Notes: generated by a model from the sequence alone, not told the origin. 64,000 bases of DNA from Paenibacillus hemerocallicola (GCF_006265175.1 NZ_VDCQ01000012.1:95388-159387); one strand, 5' to 3'. Positions 1 to 8,036 are shown, counted from the first letter of the stretch. Translations and numbers: made by a program.

Positions 1-200
1 ACCGACAGTTTGACCGTTTCTTCCGCTTTGCATCCCGGGAGCTCGATCACCACGATCAGACGGTCTTCAGTCATATAAACATCCGTTCTAGGCTGCGAAC
101 TCGGGATCAAGCCGGAAATATCGTTCCAGAATTGGTCCCCTAACGTACGGTCGGACTGGGATTTAAGCTTTTTCCAGAAGCTGTTGGGAGTTTCGCTCAT
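1..200 (-). CDS. Hsp20/alpha-crystallin family small heat-shock protein (partial)
   Basis: The reading frame begins at ATG 200 on the minus strand (MSETPNSFWKKLKSQ...) and runs off the left edge after about 66 codons, so the C-terminal part is missing. The last visible stretch, TDVYMTEDRLIVVIELPG, matches the start of the alpha-crystallin domain of Hsp20 chaperones, where a short variable N-terminus leads into 'P.vDiyEtde.yvi..dLPG'. These proteins form oligomers that hold unfolding proteins. A strong AAGGAGG lies 7 nt before the start codon. It is downstream of, and codirectional with, the small gene at 306-599, about 105 bp away. The family call rests on an incomplete domain. Confidence 0.75.
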   Translation of the reverse strand, partial: MSETPNSFWKKLKSQSDRTLGDQFWNDISGLIPSSQPRTDVYMTEDRLIVVIELPGCKAEETVKLS

Positions 201-305
201 ATGCGGCCTCCTTACGGCGAAAGGCCGTTAACGTTCTCCTCCTATACGTATGAGCCAAGTTGCCGTCCCATGACGTATCGCTTCGGATCGCAACGAGATC
301 CCGAA

Positions 306-599
306 TTAAATCAGCTTGATCAAATGGACGATCTGCGAATCCGTCCATACCCGGATCAAATGATTGGTCGGGTCGTACTGAACCTTGCCTTCCCCGATCG
401 CGATATGCGGCTCCGACCCGAGACCGTAAAAAATATCGTCGGCCAGCGTCTGCAAAAATTCGATCTGCTCCTCGCGATCCAGCCCGTCCCAATCCGACTG
501 TTCCATCTCAAACGCGCTATAGCAATTGTCAATCTGTCCCAATGCGGCTCCGAGGTCGCGAACGATATCGCGGTACTCGCGGTTGAATCTGACACCCAT
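306..599 (-). CDS. Small conserved-type protein of unknown function (97 aa)
   Basis: A 97-residue acidic soluble protein starting MGVRFNREYRDIV, with no signal peptide and no membrane segment. The sequence is mainly helical at the N-terminus (FNREYRDIVRDLGAALGQI) and ends in a likely beta segment (HLIRVWTDSQIVHLIKLI). I do not recognise the family. A GAAGG lies about 12 nt before the ATG at 599, and a TAAGAT-like -10 is visible upstream on the minus strand. The neighbour downstream is the Hsp20 gene, so the two may be cotranscribed. Coding status is supported by the lack of a credible competing frame on either strand. Confidence 0.6.
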   Translation of the reverse strand: MGVRFNREYRDIVRDLGAALGQIDNCYSAFEMEQSDWDGLDREEQIEFLQTLADDIFYGLGSEPHIAIGEGKVQYDPTNHLIRVWTDSQIVHLIKLI

Positions 600-742
600 G
601 CTCGTTCACAACCTTCGTTATGCTTTTTTGTACATTCATCTTACCAAATGTAGGGTCCGGGAATCCACTGGATAGCGGCATTATTTTGGACAAGGATCGG
701 ATCGGCCGCCCGATTCGGGTAGAGAAAGGGCGTTCGATCCGG

Positions 743-771
743 TATAATGGATGATAACGATTCTCAATTGA
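743..771 (+). promoter_or_regulatory. -10 box and Fur-like operator before the AraC regulator
   Basis: TATAAT at 743-748 is followed directly by GATAACGATTCTCAATTGA (753-771), which on the other strand matches about 13 of 19 positions of the Fur box GATAATGATAATCATTATC. The site would cover the transcription start. Because the -10 overlaps the upstream ATG at 747, that ATG cannot be on the message, which supports TTG 786 as the start. No clear -35 is seen. Confidence 0.55.
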
Positions 772-785
772 AAGGAGGGTACGCG

Positions 786-1625
786 TTGGAAGCCCACTAC
801 GATCATTTGGCCGCCGCTTTTGTTCGGACCCTGGTAGAGGTGCACGGAGCGTACAGAACATCCCTCGGCGCGAACGCATATTACAATGGCCACAAAAAGG
901 AGCCTACGACCCGTTGCGCACTGCTGTTCGCGTTGAGAGGCCGCGCGACGTTTCTATTTAACGGCACCCGAAAGGCGGTGCTCGAGCCGGGAAAGGCGCT
1001 TTTGGGCGGTTTGGGAATGACTTTGGAGATTGAAACCGGTCCGTCCGGGTTCGAATACGTTCTCATTCATTATTTGCCGGCGGAGAATACTCAGCCCGTA
1101 GCTTTTCGCCGTATGACCGAAGTAACCGAACTCCATGCTGACGTCGATCCGCAAATGCTGCAAATGATGGACAGGATGATCGGTTTGGCCGGCGTACCGG
1201 GTCAATTGGAGCTGCTGGAGAAAAAGACGCTGTTCCATCTGCTGCTCGGCCGGGTGCTGGTCGCGGAGCGAAATCGTCAAAACCGCGAAAGTTTGCCGAT
1301 GATCGAACAAGCCGTCGATTATATCCACCGATTCTATATGGAGCCGCTGACGCTGGAGCAAATTGCCGGCAGCTTCGGCATGAAGCCGAAATATTTTTCC
1401 TACCTGTTCCATAAATATACCGGCATAAGTCCGATGAATTACTTGATCGAATACCGGATGAACCGAGCGCAGGAGATGCTGCAGGATCCTTCCTCCTCCG
1501 TGCGGGATATTGCCGGATGCGTCGGGTATACGGACGCCTATTACTTCAGCAGACTGTTCAAAAAGCGCAAGGGGATTGCGCCGAACGAAGTCAAATCGGG
1601 CGTCCGCGGAAATAGTCCATCTTGA
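786..1625 (+). CDS. AraC-family transcriptional regulator with cupin sensor domain
   Basis: The product is about 279 aa if translation starts at TTG 786, chosen because AAAGGAGGG ends 6 nt before it and the promoter -10 overlaps the only upstream ATG. Residues ~1-150 form an AraC-type beta-barrel ligand domain. Residues ~180-275 form the double helix-turn-helix (VDYIHRFYMEPLTLEQIAGSFG ... VRDIAGCVGYTDAYYFSRLF), ending with the usual FKKRKGIAPNEV motif. It sits just upstream of a siderophore-binding lipoprotein, and both genes have Fur-like boxes. In B. subtilis the AraC regulator Btr is likewise next to feuA and is activated by siderophore, so a siderophore-responsive activator is the best guess. 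The ligand is not shown by the sequence. Confidence 0.85.
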   Translation: MEAHYDHLAAAFVRTLVEVHGAYRTSLGANAYYNGHKKEPTTRCALLFALRGRATFLFNGTRKAVLEPGKALLGGLGMTLEIETGPSGFEYVLIHYLPAENTQPVAFRRMTEVTELHADVDPQMLQMMDRMIGLAGVPGQLELLEKKTLFHLLLGRVLVAERNRQNRESLPMIEQAVDYIHRFYMEPLTLEQIAGSFGMKPKYFSYLFHKYTGISPMNYLIEYRMNRAQEMLQDPSSSVRDIAGCVGYTDAYYFSRLFKKRKGIAPNEVKSGVRGNSPS

Positions 1626-1678
1626 AATCGGCGAATTCTCCATTTGCCGGGCAAACGCCGAATGATACAATCATTGAT

Positions 1679-1697
1679 GATAATGAGAATCGTTATC
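1679..1697 (+). promoter_or_regulatory. Fur box before the siderophore-binding lipoprotein gene
   Basis: GATAATGAGAATCGTTATC matches the Fur consensus GATAATGATAATCATTATC at 17 of 19 positions and lies 35 bp before the start codon at 1732. This is strong evidence for iron-dependent repression of the downstream gene. Confidence 0.8.
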
Positions 1698-1731
1698 GAA
1701 TATGAACGATCGAAGGGGTTGCCTTATAAGA

Positions 1732-2757
1732 ATGAAGACACAAAGCTTATTCATCGCTATGCTCGCGATCTGGATCGTACTGCTGACCGCATGCGGGGGA
1801 ACTGCCGGCAATTCCCGACAAAGCAGCGTGCCTGAATCGAAAGAGGGCTCGGCCAAGTCGTCGACGGGTTCTTCGGGCGAAGGCTCGTCGGCTTCCTTCC
1901 CGAGAACGGTCACCGATGCAACCGGGGAGGTTACGATCCAGAAGCAGCCGAAGAAGGTCGCTCTCGTTCATTGGGGACTGAGCGACGTGATGCTGACGTT
2001 CGATCTGGATACGGTTGCGATTACGCTGCCCTTCACTGCCGTTCAGTCCGTGCTGAAGACGGATGTATACAAGCCGTACGTGTACAAGCACCGGGAGATC
2101 GCGATCGTGGGCGAGAATACCGGCGTCAACATGGAGGCCGTGCTGGCCTACGAACCGGATCTGATCATCGCGGGCAGCAGCACGAATAAAAATCAGCTTG
2201 GCCAGCTCGGTCAGATTGCGCAGACGATCGTCATCGACGAAGCGCAGACGAACGTATTCGAGGATTGGAAAGCCGTCATGACCCAATTCGGCCGTATTCT
2301 CGGTCAAGAGGAAAATGCCAAGGCTTTCGTTGCCGCCTTCGACCAACAAACGCAGGAGGCCAAGGCGAAGCTGGCGGGAGTTAGCGGCACGGTCGTTTTC
2401 GTCCAGGTCAGAGAAAAAAATATGTGGCTCTCGTCTCCGACTACGCTGTCATTATACTATGCGGGCCTCGGCTTGAAGCCGCCGGAGGCGCCCATGATGA
2501 AGGAGGGCGGGCAGCTCAGCCTGGAAGGATTGAGCCAGCTGAATCCGGACCATTTATTCCTCGGCCACTTCAACTACGAGGATCCGGCTTTGCCGGCGGT
2601 TACGGACGAATGGAAGAAGAGCGAGGTATGGAAACAGCTGAAGGCCGTCCAACAAGGACAGACATATCCGGTCAACGGGCAGCTGGCTCTCGGATTCGGA
2701 CCGATCGGCAAGGCATACGGCGTCGATGCCATCGTGAAGGCTTTAAAGCAACCATGA
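1732..2757 (+). CDS. Iron-siderophore ABC transporter substrate-binding lipoprotein
   Basis: The product is 341 aa. The signal peptide MKTQSLFIAMLAIWIVLLTA ends at a lipobox cysteine (Cys21), then a Ser/Gly-rich linker leads to a TroA/FecB-type binding fold: TDATGEVTIQ-PKKVALVHWG, 'AYEPDLIIAGSS', and a C-terminal lobe ending near PIGKAYGVDAIV. Such proteins deliver ferric siderophores or haem to a permease on the outer face of the membrane. ATG 1732 is preferred over ATG 1702 because it begins directly with the signal peptide. A Fur box lies just upstream. No permease or ATPase gene is nearby, so it must share a transporter encoded elsewhere. It probably forms an iron-uptake unit with the AraC gene before it. 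Confidence 0.85.
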   Translation: MKTQSLFIAMLAIWIVLLTACGGTAGNSRQSSVPESKEGSAKSSTGSSGEGSSASFPRTVTDATGEVTIQKQPKKVALVHWGLSDVMLTFDLDTVAITLPFTAVQSVLKTDVYKPYVYKHREIAIVGENTGVNMEAVLAYEPDLIIAGSSTNKNQLGQLGQIAQTIVIDEAQTNVFEDWKAVMTQFGRILGQEENAKAFVAAFDQQTQEAKAKLAGVSGTVVFVQVREKNMWLSSPTTLSLYYAGLGLKPPEAPMMKEGGQLSLEGLSQLNPDHLFLGHFNYEDPALPAVTDEWKKSEVWKQLKAVQQGQTYPVNGQLALGFGPIGKAYGVDAIVKALKQP

Positions 2758-2777
2758 TTATCCCCCTATACAGCAAC

Positions 2778-2807
2778 GCCGTCAGCCTTCGGCTGGCGGT
2801 TTTCTTT
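2778..2807 (+). terminator. Rho-independent terminator
   Basis: A 9-bp stem, CCGTCAGCC / GGCTGGCGG with loop TTC, is followed by TTTTCTTT. It closes the siderophore-binding gene. Confidence 0.8.
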
Positions 2808-2966
2808 GTACGATGGCGTTTCTAAACGCACCGACGGCGCATCTTTTCTATAAGAAATAGATTCGATAAAGGAATGTTCGGACTCGGGCTGTTCATGACT
2901 ATGTATTCATACTATGATGGAAATAATGAATATTGCAATTTACATAGGGAAGGGATGCTGCACAAC

Positions 2967-4028
2967 ATGAACGAACAAGTCAAGCAATTTTTGCTGGAGC
3001 TGCTATCGACTCCTTCGCCGTCCGGGCAGGAGTGGCATATTCAACGGAAATGGATCGAGTACATAAAGCCGTTCGCCTACGAAATCCGAACCGATATGGC
3101 GGGCAACGTTATCGGGATCGTAAATCCGGACGCGCCGTTCAAGGTGCTTATCGCCGGACACTGCGATGAAATCGGTCTGATCGTCAGTAGAATTGACGAC
3201 AAAGGGTATATTTATGTCGATGCGCTCGGCGGCATCAGTCAGAAGCTGGCCGTCGGCATGAAGGTGGACATTTTGGGATACGGCGGACGGTTGACCGGCG
3301 TAATCGGAGCGAACGCCCAGCATCACGGCGGATTGAAGGAAAACTTCGAATTTTCCGATCTTTGCATCGATTGCGGCGCCAAGAGCAAGGAGGATGTTGC
3401 CGGGTTCGTTCAGGTAGGCGATCTCGCCGTATACAAAAGGGAGCCGGAGCTGCTGCTTAACGGCCGATTGAGCGGGCGCGGGCTGGATAACCGGACCGGT
3501 GCGTTTATCGTGGCGGAGACGCTGCGCCGGGTTGCGGAGCGGGGGACGAAGGTCGGGTTATATGCGGCAAGCACGGTTAATGAAGAGACGAATATGGGAG
3601 GAGCGTATTTCGCGGCTGCGGGGCTGTCTCCGAATATGGCTATCGCCCTGGACGTCACCTTCGCTACCGATTATCCGGGCTCGAATTCCCATCATGCCGT
3701 TATCGAGCTGGATGGAGGCCCCGTGTTGGCCAAGGGAGCTCCGATCAACCGCAAGATCAATCGGTTATTGGAACAGAGCGCCGAACGGCAGAACATGCCG
3801 CTCCAGTACGAGCTGACCCCGCGTAAAACGGGTACGGACGCCGATATGATTCGCACGACCGGACGAGGCGTCCCGATTGCGCTTGTCTCGCTTCCGCTCC
3901 GTTATATGCACGCGCCCGTCGAAACGGCGAGTCTCCGCGATATGGAGCAGGAGATCGAGCTGCTCACGGACATGATCGTCCGATTGAGCGGGAACGAGAA
4001 TTTGAATCCGATCGACGATGAACTTTAA
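2967..4028 (+). CDS. M42-family metallopeptidase (glutamyl aminopeptidase/endoglucanase type)
   Basis: The product is 353 aa from ATG 2967, the family's usual length. Metal and catalytic residues are all visible: His65 and Asp67 in AGHCDEIGL, bridging Asp174 in RGLDNRTG, Glu206-Glu207 in VNEETNMGG, an Asp in ALDVTFATD, and the final His in YMHAPVET. M42 enzymes are cytosolic tetrahedral dodecamers that trim free peptides; some were misnamed endoglucanase M. GGAAGGG lies before two possible starts (2955 and 2967); spacing favours 2967. The gene is monocistronic, between terminators. Substrate specificity cannot be read from the sequence. Confidence 0.88.
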   Translation: MNEQVKQFLLELLSTPSPSGQEWHIQRKWIEYIKPFAYEIRTDMAGNVIGIVNPDAPFKVLIAGHCDEIGLIVSRIDDKGYIYVDALGGISQKLAVGMKVDILGYGGRLTGVIGANAQHHGGLKENFEFSDLCIDCGAKSKEDVAGFVQVGDLAVYKREPELLLNGRLSGRGLDNRTGAFIVAETLRRVAERGTKVGLYAASTVNEETNMGGAYFAAAGLSPNMAIALDVTFATDYPGSNSHHAVIELDGGPVLAKGAPINRKINRLLEQSAERQNMPLQYELTPRKTGTDADMIRTTGRGVPIALVSLPLRYMHAPVETASLRDMEQEIELLTDMIVRLSGNENLNPIDDEL

Positions 4029-4035
4029 TGGGAAA

Positions 4036-4074
4036 GAACCTCGCACGGGTAAGCTGTAGCGGGGTCTTTTTTTG
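4036..4074 (+). terminator. Probable terminator after the M42 peptidase
   Basis: CCTCGC pairs with GCGGGG across a loop and is followed by TCTTTTTTT. The stem is short but the T-run is clear. Confidence 0.6.
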
Positions 4075-4166
4075 TCAAAAAGCGCTATATTTAATGGCAT
4101 TAATAATTGATGATAATTCTTGATTGATTAACATAATTAAATATTTTAATTCCAATAAAGCTGCGC

Positions 4167-4172
4167 TATAAT
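4167..4172 (+). promoter_or_regulatory. -10 element (TATAAT) before the phosphoesterase gene
   Basis: A perfect TATAAT lies 39 bp before the start codon at 4211, in an AT-rich stretch. The expected -35 position (TTTTAA, 4144-4149) fits the consensus poorly. Confidence 0.45.
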
Positions 4173-4210
4173 CGAACCATATAACGAATGCGGCCCCGGA
4201 GGAAGCGGAG

Positions 4211-5266
4211 ATGAACAGACGAAAGTTTCTACAAAGACTATTGGCCGCAGGCGTTCTTACGGTCGGAGCGGCCGGAGGCGTATGGAAATTCGGCTTCGAT
4301 CGAGATGGAGCCGTCCCCGCTCAAGGGGGCGAACGATTGCCGGGGCTAAACGGCGAAAGCGTTGTTTTCGGCAACAAAAACGACAGCTCGGGCGCTCTGT
4401 TTTCCTTCATGATCGTAAGCGATCTGCATATCAACAGCGGAATTGCTTACCCGAGCGAAAACTTTCGGCGTGCAATTGACGACATGATCGCATTCGAGTC
4501 CAAGGTTGAAGCTATACTCATAACCGGCGACGTTACGGAATCGGCGACGGATAAAGATTACGAGGAATTCCGCAACATTTTAAAAAGCTACAAGCAGCTG
4601 CCTCCGATTCACGCGAACATGGGCAATCACGACTACTACAATATATGGATCAGCAAGGACGGGGCATGGAGCAAGGAAACGATGCCGAACGGGAAGACGG
4701 ATGAGGGCTCCAGGCTTGCGTTCATGAAGCAATTCCGGCTCGATAAGCCTTATTCGGAAGCGATCATCAACGGGTATCGGGTATTGCTCATGTCCCAGGA
4801 AACCTATGTCCAGGAAAAGCCGGACGTCAGCGAAGGAGCCTGGTACTCCGACGAGCAGCTTGCTTGGTTGAAAGAACGTCTGACCCAGAGGAAAGACAGC
4901 AAGCCGGTGTTCGTCATGATCCATCAGCCGCTTCCGGCTATCGGCCAAAACGGCGGCAGCCATTCGCTCATAAGGGCCAACGAATTCCGGGAAATTTTGA
5001 AGCCGCACCAGAACGTGTTTCTATTTTCCGGCCACACGCATCAGGACTTTCAGAACGGGCGTGCGCATTATGTGAAGGAGACGTTCCATTGGTTCCACAA
5101 TTCATCGGTCGGCCGGGTGCTTAATGCGCAATTTAGGCCATACCGGGAAAATGTCGCGCAAGGATTGTATGTCCAAGTGTTCGCCGACAAAATCGTGCTG
5201 CGGGGAAGGGAATTTATCGGCCGCGCATGGATCAAGGAAGCGGATTGGACGGTCCGGCTCGTGTAA
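4211..5266 (+). CDS. Tat-exported calcineurin-like metallophosphoesterase
   Basis: The product is 351 aa. The N-terminus MNRRKFLQRLLAAGVLTVGAA carries the twin-arginine motif RRKFL and a hydrophobic stretch, so export as a folded, metal-loaded protein is likely. Calcineurin-like metal-binding blocks follow in order: SDLHI, ITGDVTES, GNHDYY, a histidine in MIHQPLP, and GHTHQDF. Such enzymes hydrolyse phosphomono- or diesters using two metal ions. GGAGGAAGCGGAG precedes ATG 4211. The gene stands alone. The substrate is not predictable; the lack of C-terminal repeats argues against a 5'-nucleotidase. Confidence 0.85.
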   Translation: MNRRKFLQRLLAAGVLTVGAAGGVWKFGFDRDGAVPAQGGERLPGLNGESVVFGNKNDSSGALFSFMIVSDLHINSGIAYPSENFRRAIDDMIAFESKVEAILITGDVTESATDKDYEEFRNILKSYKQLPPIHANMGNHDYYNIWISKDGAWSKETMPNGKTDEGSRLAFMKQFRLDKPYSEAIINGYRVLLMSQETYVQEKPDVSEGAWYSDEQLAWLKERLTQRKDSKPVFVMIHQPLPAIGQNGGSHSLIRANEFREILKPHQNVFLFSGHTHQDFQNGRAHYVKETFHWFHNSSVGRVLNAQFRPYRENVAQGLYVQVFADKIVLRGREFIGRAWIKEADWTVRLV

Positions 5267-5318
5267 TCGAGGAAATGTGCAGACCGAAAAGGCTGGTACA
5301 CAATTAGTACGCAATGCG

Positions 5319-5359
5319 TAAAATGCAATGCGTATGCAATGTGTAAAATGCAATGCGTA
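5319..5359. repeat. Direct repeat, 25-bp period
   Basis: TAAAATGCAATGCGTA occurs at 5319-5334 and 5344-5359, with partial copies (GCAATGCG, TGCAATG) around it. It lies in the 458-bp gap between the phosphoesterase and the nitroreductase. No function is evident. Confidence 0.7.
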
Positions 5360-5409
5360 AAAGCATGAGCATAAGCTTGTGTGCTTTCTGTGACAGTTCC
5401 CTTCGGGAA

Positions 5410-5600
5410 GGGACAAAGGGAACGACTAGTTCCGCTATTTGCGCAGATCGGCATGAAAAAGGGACAAACGGAAAAATTAGTTCCTCTATTCCCGGAAAAC
5501 GCTCGGATTTTACCCGGCAAAACGAGAATAGAGGAAAAAAGTGTTCCTCTAAGCACAATTTGCTGCTCCGTTTTCATCAATAGAGGAACTCGAACTTCCG
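5410..5600. repeat. Four-palindrome intergenic element, copy 1
   Basis: Four palindromic units of the form AATAG(A/C)GGAA-n-TTCC(T/G)CTATT start near 5417, 5464, 5527 and 5579 (steps 47, 63 and 52 bp). The first two are embedded in a direct repeat beginning GGGACAAA at 5410 and 5461. The same architecture recurs near 51.3-51.5 and 61.1-61.3 kb. Short frames open across it look like by-products of the repeat rather than genes. Confidence 0.7.
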
Positions 5601-5642
5601 TATAAATGAGAGAATGGCATGTAGACGTCCCGCTCCTTCTCT

Positions 5643-5681
5643 GATAATGATTTGCATTTTCAATGAGGTTCGGAATATGGT
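5643..5681 (+). promoter_or_regulatory. Fur-like box over the promoter of the nitroreductase gene
   Basis: GATAATGATTTGCATTTTC (5643-5661) matches 15 of 19 Fur-box positions and overlaps a possible -35 (TTGCAT, 5652-5657). A -10-like TATGGT lies 18 bp further on (5676-5681). The half-site on the left is perfect. Confidence 0.5.
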
Positions 5682-5724
5682 ATCGTAGCATCAGGAACGG
5701 TATAAAAGTTGGGAGTGACCGCGC

Positions 5725-6306
5725 GTGGACATATTCGAGGCGATTAGAGAACGAAGATCGGTAGGTCTTGTGAAGGACGAACCGGTTAGCAGGGAGCAGA
5801 TCGAGAGCATATTGGAGGCGGGAAATTGGGCGCCCAGCCACCATATGACGGAGCCTTGGCGGTTTATCGTCATGACGGGAGAGGGCCGCAACGTGCTGGC
5901 GAACGCTTACGCGGACATTGCGCTCGAGCAAGCCGGGAAATCCCCGGGCGATTACAACGAAGCGGAAATAAGAGCCAAGCAGCAGGCCAAGGCTAATCGC
6001 GCGCCTGTCGTCATTGCGGTAGCCGTCGCGCCAAGCGGTAGTCCGCAGGTGAACCGGGTCGAAGAGTTCGCGGCGGTTCACGCGGCCGTGCAAAATATGC
6101 TGTTGGCCGCCCACGCCAACGGACTCGGGGCGATTTGGCGATCGGGCGAACCGATGTACCATCCGAGGATGCAGCAGGCATTCGGGCTGAATGAAGGCGA
6201 GCAGGTAGTCGCATTGGTCTATTTGGGCGTTCCGCAGCTCCCGCTGCCCGTAAGAACCAGGAAACCGGTACGGGAAAAGACCGTTTGGATCGAATCGGAC
6301 GGCTAA
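5725..6306 (+). CDS. Nitroreductase-family flavoprotein
   Basis: The product is 193 aa starting at GTG 5725 (GGGAG 8 nt before). The N-terminus MDIFEAIRERRSVG and the segment ILEAGNWAPSHHMTEPWRFIV are the FMN-binding signature of the family. The middle contains AVQNMLLAAHANGLGAIW, and the end EGEQVVALVYLGVP is also typical. These homodimeric FMN enzymes reduce nitro compounds, quinones or flavins using NAD(P)H. The Fur-like box upstream suggests that it is made under iron limitation, perhaps acting as a flavin or ferric reductase; this is inference. A strong terminator follows the gene. Confidence 0.87.
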   Translation: MDIFEAIRERRSVGLVKDEPVSREQIESILEAGNWAPSHHMTEPWRFIVMTGEGRNVLANAYADIALEQAGKSPGDYNEAEIRAKQQAKANRAPVVIAVAVAPSGSPQVNRVEEFAAVHAAVQNMLLAAHANGLGAIWRSGEPMYHPRMQQAFGLNEGEQVVALVYLGVPQLPLPVRTRKPVREKTVWIESDG

Positions 6307-6423
6307 TAGGTCATAAAGCGCAACGAATCGACAGCCGACAGTCGAAACGGGCTTGCCGCTTGTCACGAACGTATGGATTTTATCGACTTTTGCGCTTCCC
6401 CGGGAAATGGGGAAATAAATCAG

Positions 6424-6447
6424 CCGGAGACAAACGTCTCCGGTTTT
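6424..6447 (+). terminator. Rho-independent terminator after the nitroreductase
   Basis: A perfect 8-bp stem, CCGGAGAC / GTCTCCGG with loop AAAC, is followed by TTTT. Confidence 0.8.
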
Positions 6448-6509
6448 CATCGTTTTTGCCGAAATCCGTTAAAAAATTCGGACATTATTGAAATGGAGTC
6501 GGATGGTAT

Positions 6510-6533
6510 CGCTTTCATGAAAGCGTTTATAAT
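6510..6533 (+). promoter_or_regulatory. cre box and perfect palindrome overlapping the -10 of the sugar ABC operon
   Basis: TGAAAGCGTTTATA (6518-6531) matches 13 of 14 positions of the CcpA cre consensus TGWAANCGNTNWCA and overlaps the -10 TATAAT (6528-6533). The cre half also belongs to the perfect 16-bp palindrome CGCTTTCATGAAAGCG (6510-6525), which could be a second operator. The position predicts direct catabolite repression. Confidence 0.7.
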
Positions 6534-6603
6534 GGGAACACACGGCATACCCTGCAGGCGTTCGTGGAACGGTAAACGAGAACACGGAAAAGAGGGGATT
6601 CGA

Positions 6604-7944
6604 ATGGCAACGAAATGGGTCAAAACGGGTCTGGCTGCAAGCATCGCATCCGTACTGGCATTATCCGCGGCAGGCTGCGGATCGTCTGGTGCGGGGAATC
6701 AGGCTTCCTCCGGAAGCAATACGGGAACGAGTTCCCCGGGCAATAACGCGAATAAAGAACCCGTCACCTTGTCCATCATGTACAATTGGACGAGTCCGAA
6801 TGTGGATAACGGCATATACAAAGACAGGATCAAGCAGTTCCAAGCGGAAAATCCGGATATCAAAATCGAAGAGGAAGGCGTTCCTTCCGAGCAATACCGC
6901 ACCAAGCTGCGGACGCTGGCCGCCGGAAAGAAGCTGCCCGACATGTTCGTCCTGTTCCCCGGCGTAGAGATGGATCCGCTCGTATCCGGCGGCGTGCTGC
7001 TGCCGATCGACGATATTATGGGGACGTGGAAAGGAATGCTGCCGGACGACGCATTGGCGGGCTTCAAATCCGACGGCAAGCAGTATGCGGTACCTACGAA
7101 GCAAACGTTCGTGGACATCGTGTATTACAATAAAGAGCTGCTGGCCAAGGTCGGCTATGCCGAGTTTCCGAAAACGTATTCCGATCTGATCGAGCTGATT
7201 AAAAAGCTGAAGGCGGCCGGCATAACGCCGCTTGCGCTTGGCAACAAAGACCGTTGGCCATTGCAATCGTCCTGGATGTCGGCCATTGCGGACCGGTTCA
7301 CCGGCAGCGACTTCCTGTACAAGGTCAACAAGGGCGAAGCCAAATATACCGATCCGGAGTTCGTCAAAGCGCTTGGCGTGATCGAAGAGTTTACGAAGCT
7401 GGATGCGTTCAATTCCGATATGAATACGATGGACGTCGTACAGGTTCAGGATTACTTCATGCAAGGCAAGGCGGCCATTCATATTACAAGCTCGACGATC
7501 GACTCCAAATTCCGGCACGATAATCCGAAAGGCGACAATATCGGCGTCGCATTGTTCCCGAGCGTCGAAGGGGGAAAAGGGGATCCGAAGAAAAGCGCGG
7601 GTGTCGTACAGTACGGTATCGGGCTGAACGCCAAATTGGAAGGAAGCAAGAAGGAAGCCGCCTATAAGTTCCTGCAATACTTTTACGGCAAGGAGCTGTA
7701 CCAAACGTTGATGACGAAAGGCATCGTCGTTCCGGCCCGCGTGGAAATGCCGTCGGGAGCGAACAAGTATTTGAAGGAAATGATGGAGCTGACGAGCAAA
7801 GGGACCGCTCCGGTATTTGATTCGGTCGCGCTCATTCCGGTCAAGGACGTATTCGAGAACGGATTGCAGGCTATTACGACGAAGCAGAAAACGGCAGAGC
7901 AAGTCGCGAAAGACATGCAGGCCGCGCAAGACAAAGCGAAGTAA
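6604..7944 (+). CDS. Sugar ABC transporter substrate-binding lipoprotein
   Basis: The product is 446 aa from ATG 6604, with AAGAGGGG upstream. A signal peptide ends at lipobox cysteine 25 (ALSAAGC), followed by a Ser/Gly/Asn linker. The mature part is a family-1 extracellular solute-binding protein: VTLSIMYNWTSPN, IKIEEEGVPSEQYRTKLRTLAAG, KQTFVDIVYYNKELL, and a C-terminal lobe ending EQVAKDMQAAQDKAK. It captures an oligosaccharide or other carbohydrate outside the cell for the permeases at 11215 and 12115. No ATPase gene is present; in this family of transporters a shared MsmX-type ATPase is usual. Expression is likely under CcpA control (cre at 6518) and the YesM/YesN pair at 13069-16472. 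Confidence 0.9.
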   Translation: MATKWVKTGLAASIASVLALSAAGCGSSGAGNQASSGSNTGTSSPGNNANKEPVTLSIMYNWTSPNVDNGIYKDRIKQFQAENPDIKIEEEGVPSEQYRTKLRTLAAGKKLPDMFVLFPGVEMDPLVSGGVLLPIDDIMGTWKGMLPDDALAGFKSDGKQYAVPTKQTFVDIVYYNKELLAKVGYAEFPKTYSDLIELIKKLKAAGITPLALGNKDRWPLQSSWMSAIADRFTGSDFLYKVNKGEAKYTDPEFVKALGVIEEFTKLDAFNSDMNTMDVVQVQDYFMQGKAAIHITSSTIDSKFRHDNPKGDNIGVALFPSVEGGKGDPKKSAGVVQYGIGLNAKLEGSKKEAAYKFLQYFYGKELYQTLMTKGIVVPARVEMPSGANKYLKEMMELTSKGTAPVFDSVALIPVKDVFENGLQAITTKQKTAEQVAKDMQAAQDKAK

Positions 7945-7979
7945 TGGAATTTCCGCGGTTTTGCGAATAGTAGCCAGCA

Positions 7980-8014
7980 CCGCGCGCTGCTCCCTAGGCC
8001 GAGCAGTCGCGCGG
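7980..8014 (+). other. Intercistronic stem-loop after the binding-protein gene
   Basis: CCGCGCG-CTGCTC pairs with GAGCAG-T-CGCGCGG around an 8-nt loop. No T-run follows, so it is not a classical terminator. A stable hairpin here would protect the upstream message and make binding protein in excess over permeases, as in other ABC operons. Confidence 0.55.
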
Positions 8015-8036
8015 GTATAAGCAGGGAGGGAAGGCG

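Noticed and set aside
5068..6450. Open frame of about 460 codons on the minus strand
   Set aside because: It crosses the antisense of the phosphoesterase and nitroreductase genes and the repeat-filled gap between them. It has no recognisable domain and the + strand genes are clear.
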